Below are positions 11,466 to 22,400 of a DNA stretch of 64,000 nucleotides, in pieces. The notes below the pieces were generated by a model, which was not told the DNA's origin, ran no database searches, and saw only the letters and a list, made by a program, of their open reading frames with translations. The stretch's first letter is position 1, and every line of letters starts with the position of its first letter. The DNA comes from Dactylorhiza incarnata (lineage: Eukaryota > Streptophyta > Magnoliopsida > Asparagales > Orchidaceae). The DNA lies in the NCBI GenBank assembly GCA_033032865.1, contig JAWHQI010000099.1:6651501-6715500 (forward strand), in the 5' to 3' direction. A program made the translations under genes and the position numbers.

Positions 11466-12736
11466 TTATTGCTTCTTTGATTCTTGCGTGGCTGGAATGA
11501 CAGAGTATTGAAGACCCTGTGTTGTTTCATCATCTGACTGTATTCCAGCAAAGGAGGCGTCTGAACCCGCCATTGATATATCATTTTTGGGAAACATGAC
11601 AAAATCAAAATTATCTGAAAATACATCAGTAAATTGAGCTTGCATGAATTCCATGCACTTGACCTTTAATTCGGTGGCCGTGATTTTGGGATTCCTTTTA
11701 ATTAAGGATTCTTTAAACTGCTTCAGAGAATTGGATGACGATATTTGTCTTTGGGGCGATACAATATTTCCTCCTTGATGGCGTTCTGTACCTCAGTAAT
11801 TTTATCTGATTCGGAGAGGCGATTCCACCATTTGACCATATATTGGCGGAGTAGCACAGGATGTGAAGCAGTATTTACTTCAGCTTTGAATGTCCATTTA
11901 AAGATGTGTGGTATTTCGTGGGTGACGAAGAAGTAGAATGTTGTCTTTTCGTCAAATAAGTTCTCCTTCTGGCAGATTGTTGCATTGTCGACCCATTTGG
12001 GGAAGAGTTCCAACAATTGTGTTGGCAATATTTCGACGGTAGCACCAAATTTTTGCCACCAAACATAGAACCATGAAGGAATTTCCCTTTTAAGAATTTC
12101 AGGGCAGATTTTTATGAACCATGAATGCTTCCTATTTGAATTGTCATAATAGAAAACATTATAAAATGCATCGACATATTCCCAGTACGTAACATTGGCC
12201 GTTCTGGTCTTGTCGCGTGATTGAATTTGACGCTCCCTGTTTGGGTGCAAACCCCATAATTGCGGAGTTAATATATTGCGGATAATTATTTTGCTATAGG
12301 TAATCTCGCTATTGAGATTATTAGGCGATTGCCTATGATGTTCAAATTCTGCTGATTCCAGCGCTATGAGGATGGCCTCATATAAAGAGCGGGATTTACT
12401 CTTGATTGGGAACATATTATGCTCTAAATTTTTCTCCTGTAATTTCCATGGGGCATCCATTAGTGGGATGTCATGGCGGTCAAGATGAAGGACTATTTCA
12501 TTCACAGTCTTAACCGTATAGACCGATTCAATCGCGGTCGCATCTTTGTAGGTCATTGGACCATCTTTGTTGGTCATTGGACCAGTTGCATTTGAGGATG
12601 ATGATTCGCCAATTTGGCGTGATGATTGTGCATGAGAAAGAATTGTCTTTCTTGCTGGTATTTTATCCAATCGGGATTTGGATTGTTGTCTCCGCGTGGG
12701 TATTTCCCATGCGTGCGATCTGTCAGAGTTACTCAT
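11466..12736 (-). pseudogene. Viral ORF2, unknown function, copy B, one frameshift
   Basis: ATG at 12734-12736 overlaps the polyprotein stop as ATGA. The frame is open for 337 codons (12736-11723) and is then lost because a C run near 11755 has one C fewer than copy A. The remaining C-terminal part is readable in another frame to 11466. No known domain was recognised. Confidence 0.75.
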
Positions 12737-15700
12737 TCTGCAAGGAATTCACGAGTTAAGAAATCGGGAAGACTATTAGCATCTCCTTTAATATATTCAA
12801 TGTCGAAATCAAAAATTGCTAATTCAGCTTGCCATCGAGCAAATATTTGTTTAGATGCTAAATGCTTTACATCCTTTTCCAGTATATGTTTGGCAGAACT
12901 ACAATCTATTCGTAGTAGAAATTTTTGATTTAATAGGTCATCTTGGAATTTATGAATGCATTTAATAAGAGAAAGCATTTCTTTCTTAATTGTTGAGTAA
13001 TTGCTCTGAGTGGTATTCCACTTTCCTGAATAGTAACGAACTAAGACTTCTTTGTTCGTTTCAGGATTACGTTGTTTTAGGATACCTCCAAAACCAATAT
13101 TACTGGCGTCGGTTTCAACTATTTTAAACCAATTTGCATTAGCAAGATGTAAACAAGGTAATTGCTGTACCTTACTCTTGATGCGGCAGATAGCGGCAGT
13201 GTGTTTATCTGTCCATGGCGGTGGCTCCTTTTGTAGTCTTGCATATAATAGCTTAGTGTCGCTCGCAAGATTGTGATAAAAATCAGCCACATAATTTAAG
13301 GCACCAAGAAATCTTTGCAATTGTTTGGTGTCAGTAATTTCATTGGGGAATTTAGAAGCAAAATCAATGTATCTTTGAATAGGGGTGATCGTATTATTGA
13401 CGATTATATGTCCCAAAAATCGTATTTCTGTTTGGAATATTTTAATTTTTGGTGCTGATACTACCAGCCCATTTTTGGTGAACAAATGTTGGAACACACG
13501 GAGGTGTTTGAAATGGTCGTCAATTGTAGAGGAGAAAATTAGGATGTCATCAATATAGGGTAAGATAAATTCGGAATATGGTATGAAAATATCATTCATT
13601 ATATGTTGAAATTCGGAAGGAGCATTTTTGAGGCCAAATGGTAGAACATTCCATTCATAATGGCCAAATGGGACGGTAAAAGCCGTCTTATATTTATCTT
13701 GTTCGGCTATTTGAATTTGCCAATAGCCAGATTTAAGATCAAATTTGGAAAAGATTTTTGCCGTAACGGTGCGATTTAATAAATCGCGTTTATTTGGAAT
13801 TGGGTAACGAATCCATTTAAGTACCTTATTTAATGGTTTATAGTTAATTACTAGACGAGGAACACCTCTTTCTTTTTCAGCATTATTCATGACATAGAAT
13901 GTCGTACAACTCCAGGGGGAGTAGGACTGTCGAATGAGTCCCTTTTGCAGAAGGTCCTGTATTTCCCTTTTACAGGTTTCCAGGTAATGTTGATTAATTT
14001 GACAGGGTCGTGCCTGTGTCGGAATATGAGTTTCAGTAAACCCGTCATCATAGGGTAGGTAAACAATATGTTGTTTACGAGCCCAGAAAGCATTGAGAAG
14101 ATTACTACAATTATGTAATTTTAAATTGTTTTCAAATTGTTGTATTTTTGTTTGAATGTCAACTCGTTGGAGTTGTTCCGAAATATGTAGATGTGATATT
14201 TCGGTTTTTAAGAAGTTTATTTGATTTGTTTTGAGATTGACCTCTTTTATGTGATTTAAAATTTTGATCAGTGGATCAGATATGAATTCAAAACAAATTG
14301 TTTTGTTTTTGTATGTAGTAGTAATTCCCTTTTTATTAATTGCGTGAATGGGCATAAGCCTTTCTAGAAACGGTGTACCTAAAATTAGGTGTTGTGAAAT
14401 TTCGTTCACGACAATTAGATGTAAGGGAATAACAATATCCTCCTTACAAACATGGGCATCCGTAATTTTATACGGGGTTGTTAGTGCACGATTATTTGCT
14501 GCATTAAGGGTTTGTGTTGTTCGTTCGCAATATTTTATTGGAACGATCCCTGCTTTGACGCAATTTAAATCTACGCCACTATCTACAAGAGCGATTAGGT
14601 TGTGGATGTAATGCTCATTATTAATGAGCAGGTTGACTTGGATATACCATTTTTGGGTAATGACCAAATCAATTTTTGATAATTGTGTTTGCTCTTCTTG
14701 TACCGTGGTGGGTTCAAGATGTGCTGAAGATGACTCAGGGCGTCCCTCTTTAGGAAGCAAAAGTGTTTGGGTAATTTGTTCTAAATTGTTGAGACGTATT
14801 TGCGTCATTGATTCTTGTTGTTTAAGACTTTTAATTTCGTCTTTTAATTTGTTGATTTCATGTCGCAAGTCCGTAATGGATACAGGCTTTGCCTCTTGCG
14901 TCGAATATCGTCGTAGGATTTCGCTCATGTTATAAGATTCGTTAGCGCGAGATGTTTGATGAGTATTTAGTAGTCCTGGTGTGGATTCAGAAAGAAACTC
15001 TACTAGTTTGTTTTGTAGGTCCGGTTCCATTGGAACTTGTAGTAATGTTCGCATTATCTCTCTTCGATCAGTTGTTGAGAGAACATTGATTGACAAGCCA
15101 TTCATGGCGATTATTGCTTTGTAATAAGCAGTGTCATGTTGAGTACATGTTGGACAGTCACAATCACTGCCACATTCTTCATTAGAAGTAACGGATTGGT
15201 TGTCATCGGATGTTTCGGATGACTGTTCTTCGTCTGAATTGAGGAGTATTTTGTAAAGAGTTCGTTTGAGACCTTCATCCTCAATTTCGTCTAATTTCTT
15301 TTTAGTATAACAGCGATTGGCATAATGGCCAGTCTTGCCACATTTGTAGCATTTGATCTCTTTATGAGATGTTTTGCGTTTGCGCGAGAATTCATGTCCT
15401 CGTTTATGACGATGCCTATTTATATCGTCATCTTGTATATATTTTTTCTTTTTCTTTCTTTTATGCGAGTGATAGTTCTTCGCATATGTTTTTGTTGCCC
15501 TTTTCATTTTTTCTTGTTCCGGTAATTTGGGAACATTTATAGCAAATTGGCGGCAGAATTCGCCTAATTGACTTCGCTCTGTTAAGCGTTGTGATTTTAA
15601 TTGGTGTCTTAATTTTAAATCATTACAAATAGCTAAGCCCTCTTTGACACATGTGTTAATCAGTGTGCCATATGTATATTGTTCGTAGGGAATTGAACCA

Positions 15701-17153
15701 TTATTTTGGTTTCTTAATGTTTGTCGAACTCGTTCGGCAAATAAATTTGGTAATCCATCGATAAATTTGGATTTCCAATGAGCCTGTTCGGGATCATTTA
15801 GGAAAAATACACGATTTAGGAAGGTATCTTTATACCATCGAAAATGTGTAAGTGTGGGACATCGTAAATTTTGGAGTAGGGTTCTTGTTCGTTCACCCTG
15901 GTCACTGATGCCGCCAGTAAAATGCTGAATAATGGTCAAGATTAATGTGTAAAGGGCATCCGACCGTTCTACAGCATTTTCTAATTTAACAGCGGTAAGA
16001 ATTTCCGCTTTGCGTTGATCGGTGAGATAATTATCCCACCAGCCGCGAAGGAGGCCAGTAAAGCCATTGGTGATAAAAGTGGTAATCTGTTGATCAGAGT
16101 TACCAATGGCTCGGGCCACATTGGCATACATGACCATGCGATGCATTTGATCATGAATTTGTTTATCCGATAAACCATCAATATTCCATTCATAGATGGA
16201 ACCACTACTATAATTATTTTGAATGATGGAGTCATTTTCTTCATATAGAAGATCGACTGGAGATGGTCGTTTATAGTAGTATTTGAGGAGATTTGGTTCC
16301 TCATATTTGACCGCATTTACCTGTGTCGACTGGGGAATGTCGGCAAAGGCTTGTTCAATTTGGATAGGATTTAATGATTCATTATCTGATGATGATGGCT
16401 CACTAGGCGTAGCGCTAGTGCATATCGCTCGTTGGAGAGGTATAGTTGGAGTAGGGGATTTCCTTGTTCGATTAGCCAGCATATTGAGTTTATGCTGTCG
16501 AAATTGGTCGATTAGATCTTTAAGATCTTCCTTGGTAACTTCATTTGGAGCTTTTAATTTATAACCCGAAACTTCAATTGGTGGTTTAATTGCAATATGT
16601 TTATATTGTGGGGTCGTAGTAATGGCCGTAGGAAGTACGTTTTGTTTAAGCGTATTTAATTTGGCGCTTAATTTCTGAACGACAGTTTCGATACGAATTA
16701 ATTGTTGACCCATGATGCCAACAACAAGATTTGTATAATTATTTTGGGCAATTAATTTTTGTAATTCGCGAATTGTCTGATCTTCAGTGTGAATTCGTTT
16801 AATGAAGGTCGACGCTTCGTTCATATCTGTTGGGTTCCCTAATCGTAACCCTTCAGAGGGTGGATACAACGCGGTGACCTTGGTGCCGCGAATAGTCGTC
16901 CACTCTTTAAATTGATCTTCAAGTAAATTTACTTGTTTTATTTCTGTATTAATAGAGAATTCTAAAAACCATTCATGAAAAAATTTAATTTTTTGTGTTT
17001 TATTATAATCATCGTACCAATCATATTTATGAATCATACGATGTAGTAATTGGGGATATTTGGCAATATACCAGTCCTGAAAATCAGGAAAATTTTCGAT
17101 AAAAAATCTCGATTAAAGATTTTTAAAAGATGAGGATTATTGTCTAAGTTCAT
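12733..17153 (-). pseudogene. Viral coat-protease-RT-RNase H polyprotein, copy B, nearly intact
   Basis: From the ATG at 17151-17153 the frame is lost within 50 bases near 17104, where a short T/A stretch differs from copy A. It then stays open for 1434 codons from 17037 to 12733. Approximate positions in that open part: zinc knuckle CYKCGKTGHYANRC near residue 563, protease DSG near 817, RT active site YIDDILIFSS near 1162, RNase H TDAS near 1309. The catalytic motifs of all three enzymes appear unmutated. The length of open frame is striking for an integrated copy and suggests fairly recent integration or weak exposure to mutation. Confidence 0.9.
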
Positions 17154-18191
17154 CTAAATACAAAAAGACATTTCGGACATTGCTGGTTCATCATCTAATT
17201 GTGATGAGGTTTTAGGTTTGTAAATGGGATGTGGAATTGTGTTTGTGATTTTTACCGCGTGAACATCATTTTGTTCAAGTGGTTCGGACATATTTGTGGT
17301 ATCCGAGAATCTATCGGACATTCGTCGCGAACCTGACATAGAAAGTCGAGCTGTGATTTGAGGTGTGAATCTTACCTCAACGTCACCATTGGGTGACTGG
17401 ATAATCTGATCAATGTCAGTATCCATGATTATTCATGGTGGTATTGCTGTTGTTAAGATCCATTCTGGGGGAAATTGGATCTCATCCCAATTGATTATAC
17501 GATTAGTGGCTACTTTAGATGTAAGAAGATTGGTTTCTATTAAAGTAGTCTTTCCTGGTTTTGTCAGGTGTTTAGCCTTGGGAGCTAACGTATTGAGTAC
17601 CTTAAAGTGAATACGATAGATTATTGCTATCGTTTCAGATCCAGGAAGAAAATTGTAACCAAAAGTCTTGAGATTTAATGTTATTGCGTCTAATAGATTA
17701 ATATCTGTGAGTGACAGACTTAAATTAGGATAGACATTAAAATAAACTGGGCCGTGACAGAGACTAGTCTGCATAACACCCATGAGGGATTTTGCCCAAT
17801 CTAAACATCGCCCATCCCGAAGGGAGGTGATGAGGGAAGCATTTAAACCTTGAAGTGTTAACGGTTTTAATGCTATTTGAATTAATCCAATATGGAGAAA
17901 ATTATATTTTTCTCGATAAGGTTCGATATCGTCTTCTGACAATAATTTAATTGTCTGTTCGTTATTATTAACTTGTAGTGTTCGTTCCATATTTTTAATG
18001 GTGATTGATGATCGGAAATCAAATGTTCCAATCTGATAAATTTCTTTGGGTAAAACTTTAGGAATTGTCCATTTGTTTAACGCCTCGAGTTCAGTTGGGA
18101 ACTCATATAGATTGGCATTTTTTAACGCCTGTTTACCCGTATTGCGGGTGGTCTTATTGTGCCCAATACAGTGTGTGAGCTGTTTGCTCAT
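17154..18191 (-). pseudogene. Viral movement protein, copy B, one nonsense codon
   Basis: ATG at 18189-18191 opens a 252-codon frame that includes the N-terminal part lost from frame in copy A. It ends at a TGA (17433-17435) where copy A has CGA, a CpG-to-TpG type change. The frame then continues (17426-17157) to TAG at 17154-17156, directly before the ATG of the next frame. This is the same boundary as in copy A. Confidence 0.75.
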
Positions 18192-18484
18192 CGTGAAGTG
18201 ACGCCCTTACATACTTTCATGATGTTATTAAGGTTTGTTAGTTTGTTCATAAATGGTGATTCCGTCCTAGGCTGCTAATTTGTTGAGTAAAAAGGCTGCA
18301 CGGCTGACAACGATTTATGACTAACAGACCCTCTCGGTCGTTAATGTCGACGCGGCTTGGGTGTCGTTCCACAGCACATACGACACCTCGTGAAATAAGA
18401 AGCGTAAGACTATAAGCATCATAATGAACAAAAGAACTAACATTAACTACATCAGGAAAGCAGTAAGTGCGTACTCACTACGAG

Positions 18485-18939
18485 TAGTTTTTGTTAGCAG
18501 TTAATGATTTTGATTTTGTTTGCTGTAATTTGGTGCCTCTAATTTGAGCAATTTCTATTGACATCAAATATGCTTGTGCTTGCGTAAATACATCCATAAA
18601 TCTCGTTTGTGATAGTCATATGGATGATGGTTAGTTTTCTGTTAGGTTAGAAATTCGGGGGTGAGCAAATCGTATGGACAATTATTGCACTCAGAATGTA
18701 TACAATTTAGGGAAAAAATAATCTCTTAAAATATCATGTTCTATTTTATACTCTATTTTTGCTTCGACAACATTTTGACTCGCCCCATCGGAGAAAAGAA
18801 AGTATTTGAGTAACCTCCATATTTGAGCTTCGGCGTGGTGAAAAAGGTCAAGATCTTCATTTTGAGCTATATTTCCAACGAATGATGAGAGTTCTAATTT
18901 CTTACCGGAGCTTCATTTCTCATCAGAGTCATTGTTACC
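18485..18939 (+). repeat. 455-bp flanking duplication, right copy
   Basis: Partner of 3311-3765. It abuts the outer end of viral copy B almost directly, with only three bases between the inverted repeat end at 18481 and this copy. The flank then continues in unique sequence at 18940-19120, where I see no gene. Confidence 0.95.
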
Positions 18940-19125
18940 ACTCTCCCAAGCGAGGCCTCGGTGTCAAGAAAACTATTTTTTGCCTTTGGACTTATGTCCG
19001 CCTTATTTTGCCTATGGCATCACCATGGACTTGATCAAGATAAGGGCATAATGGATTGACACACCCCGAAGATCTATGCTCAATACTTTGGATCTTTTGT
19101 CATCCTTGCATTGGGTGTGGCAAAT

Positions 19126-19459
19126 TGTTATGTCGCCGCATCCGCTACAGTTTCAAGGGCAGACATACTCTCGGCGACCAAAAGAACGGAGGCCAAACAA
19201 CGGGGCTGAACCATCCGGTTCAGCCCCCAACCAATGAAAGGAACCAAGGGGGGACTGAACCAACCCGGTTCAGTCCCCAAATGGGGGGGGCCGGCCGGCC
19301 CCCTTGAGCCCCAGGTATTAATAGACCCGGGGCTCCCTCTTGATGGCTATGCACTATTATTCTCAAGGTATCTTCTCCTTCCTTCTCCTTAACCCTAATC
19401 CTTCTTCCCCTCTCTCTAATCTCCACTAGATCTCTCCTCTTCTTTGCAAATCCCTAACA
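19126..19459 (+). repeat. 5' LTR of the chromovirus
   Basis: 334 bp, TG...CA. It contains the extra stem ctgaaccatccggttcag (partly absent from the 3' LTR) beside the shared stem ctgaaccaacccggttcag, and a TATTAATA box near 19316. Confidence 0.95.
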
Positions 19460-19461
19460 TT

Positions 19462-19473
19462 TGGTATCAAAGC
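19462..19473 (+). other. Primer binding site, tRNA-Met type
   Basis: tggtatcaaagc starts three bases after the LTR end. It differs from the usual plant initiator-tRNA-Met complement by one base (A for G). Confidence 0.9.
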
Positions 19474-19488
19474 AACGTTCCTGCGACG

Positions 19489-22400
19489 ATGGTGACACGC
19501 ACGGAAGCCGAAACCGGGCGGCTCGCATCCCTCGAGGAGAACTACGTAGGGTTGTCGGACACGATGGCGGCGCTCGAAGAACAAGTGAAATCCTCCCAAA
19601 AAAATCTAGAGGATCGCTTGGACACGCGCATGGAGGAGATCAAGACCCTACTCGTGCAAAATCTGAAGGGAAAAACCCACGCGGCGGAGGGATCCGAAAC
19701 CGAAGCATTCTACCATCCTCTGGCGCAGAACGGCACGGGAATCGGAAGTGGAACGCAGCAGGGGTCCGAATCCGGGTCTAAAGGAGGCGGAATCCCCGTA
19801 TCGGGATCGGCGGAAGCCGATCTTGCGCGGATCGGCGCAGGAGGGGTGCGGGGCCCCTGGAGCGGCCACCGGCGGCTCGATGGAGGCCGGCTACGGCCGG
19901 CCAGGTGGCTGGAGGCCGCCGGAAGGTCCGGCGGCACCGAATGTGCCGTTCGGCGCCCAGTCCGCCTGGAACGGGCCGGGAATGCAGCCGGGTCCCTCGT
20001 GGCGGGGTCCAGGGCAGGGAGCAGCTCCTTTTCGGCCTACTGGAGTGAATGCGGTCCCAATCGGGGGTGTGGCGGGCATCCTACCGCTACCACCGCCATA
20101 TGGAGGACCGGCGGACTATGGAAATGGCAACCCATGGGGTGGAGGGCAACAAGGAGGCTACGGTCTGGACCGGGGACGGCCCGGGCCCGCAGTGGCTCCA
20201 GCGCAACCTTACCAACCAGCACATGCAGAACCACGGCCATACATGCAGCCCAAACTGACACGTATGAACTTCCCTAAGTTCAAAGGCGGCGACGCCTTAG
20301 AGTGGGTCCAGAAGGCTGAACTTTTCTTCAAGTACCAGGAGATTCCGGAGGGGCAGTGGGTCCAGTTGGCGTCTTTTCACCTGGAAGATGACGCTTTCCA
20401 GTGGACAAAGTGGTTTCTGAGGGGACGCAATTACGCACCCTGGGAGGAGTTTGTGGAGTCCTTCTCGGCTCGCTTCGGGCCTCTGGAGTACGAAGACGTG
20501 GAGACTATGTTACAGAAGCTGCGACAAAAAGGATCAGTCACAGAGTACCGGACAGAGTTCGAACGGCTGACCAACCGGGTCAATTGGGAGGAGAGGACGA
20601 TGTTGAGCTGTTTCGTATCCGGATTGAAGGACCATTTGAGAGACGAGGTCCACGCCTACATGCCACGCAGTTTGAGTCATGCCATCAGCCTGGCCAGGAT
20701 ACAGGAGGAGCGGTACAATCGGCAGAGGACTCGGACGACAAGTCGGGCTCCTACGGTTGCAGATGTACCCAAGAAGGAACCACCGACCGGGGGCCGTCCT
20801 ACTGTGACGAGGTTGACGTGGCAGGAGCTTCAGGCCAGAAAGGACAAGGGGCTGTGTTTCAAATGTGATGAGAAATTCGTTCTCGGGCATCGGTGTCAGA
20901 AGGTCCAAGTCTTCATGCTGCGGGACGAGGGCGAGGAAGAGGACACCACTGGCGATTCCGTTGAGGATGATCTGGATCTCGCAGAGTTTGGAATATCCCT
21001 TCAGGCGATGGCAGGGTGCACGGCACCCCTTACTTTACGGATCGCAGGGGCGATTGGCCAGGAACGGGTGACCATATTGGTTGATAGTGGGAGCACCCAC
21101 AATTTCATTAACCCCGAGGTGGCTCTCAAGGCTGGGCTTCAGATTGATCGGGAGGCCGCTTTCCAGGTCATGGTGGCGGATGGGAGCAAGTTGCGATGCG
21201 AAGGGGTCCTGAAGGGGGCCGAGCTGCGGATGTCGGGATACATCTGCCACACTGACATCTACCTTATACCCATTCGAGGCTCGGATATGGTCTTGGGGGT
21301 GCAGTGGCTCCGGCAGCTACGCCGGGTAACCACGGATTGGGACCGAATGACGCTGGAGTTTTCTCAGCAGGGCAAGGACCACTGTTTGCAGGGCATAAGG
21401 ACGTCTCCACTCAAGGAGATCTCACTCGGGAGTTTGCAGAGGCTGGAGGAGCAAGGCGGGGCAGTGGCCATGATTCTGGGGTTGACCACCGTGGGATCGG
21501 AAGCCAGCACGGAGCCTGAGCAGATACAAGCGCTCTTGGGACAGTACGGTGCTGTTTTTCAGGAGCCACGCTCCCTCCCTCCGTCCCGCTTACGGGACCA
21601 TCAGATCCAATTGAAGGCAGGGACGGATCCCACCAACATCCGGCCTTACCGCTACCCCCATATTCAGAAGGTTGAGATAGAGCGCAGCGTGCGCGAGATG
21701 CTGACCTCGGGTATTATACGCTCCAGCACTAGTGCTTTTTCTTCTCCGATCATACTGGTGAAGAAGAAAGACGGTTCGTGGAGGTTTTGCGTAGACTATC
21801 GGGGGCTTAACAGCTCCACCATCAAGGACAAATTTCTCATTCCTATGATCGAGGAGCTATTGGACGAGCTACATGGGGCACACTTATTCACCAAGCTGGA
21901 CCTCCGGTCCGGCTACCATCAGATTTGTATGAAGGAGGAAGACGTCCACAAGACGGCCTTCCGTACCCACGATGGTCACTATGAGTTCTTGGTGATGCCA
22001 TTTGGGTTGGCCAACGCACCCTCGACCTTCCAGGCGGTGATGAATGAGATATTCCGCCCTCTTCTTCGAAGGTATGTGCTAGTTTTCTTTAACGATATAC
22101 TTATATATAGCAGGAGTTGGGAGGATCACTTGGAGCACGTCCGCACCGTCCTCACCATACTAAGGGAGCACCAGTTGTACGCCAAGCGGTCCAAATGCTC
22201 GTTTGGGCAAGCGGAGGTTGAGTACTTGGGACACCTGGTGTCCGCACACAGGGTCCAAGCTGACCCAAAGAAGATCACAAGCATGGTGGATTGGCCACCT
22301 CCCACGACGGTCCGGGCTCTGAGGGGCTTTCTCGGGCTGACAGGGTACTATCGGCGGTTCGTGAAAGATTATGGGAAAATAGCCCGCCCCCTCACTCAGC

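Larger units (their letters stand above)
11160..18481 (-). mobile_element. Endogenous pararetrovirus copy B (florendovirus-like), inverted
   Basis: Minus-strand mirror of copy A, about 7.3 kb and, by eye, in the high nineties percent identical. It has leader, movement protein, polyprotein, ORF2, TATA box and AATAAA in the same order. It is the better preserved copy: the polyprotein is open for 1434 codons. Since it retains coding capacity lost in copy A, the two copies either decayed unequally after duplication or integrated as two distinct genomes. Confidence 0.9.

Noticed and set aside
3311..18939. 455-bp duplication as viral LTRs
   Set aside because: Pararetroviruses have no LTRs, and the copies lie in direct orientation while the viral arms are inverted, so they belong to the flanks.
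18940..19120. Search for the missing KEOPS exon on the far side of the chromovirus
   Set aside because: The minus-strand sequence there shows no resemblance to the family C-terminus.
19648..20261. Several overlapping frames on both strands in the chromovirus gag
   Set aside because: High GC suppresses stops; only the frame leading into the gag core has gag motifs.
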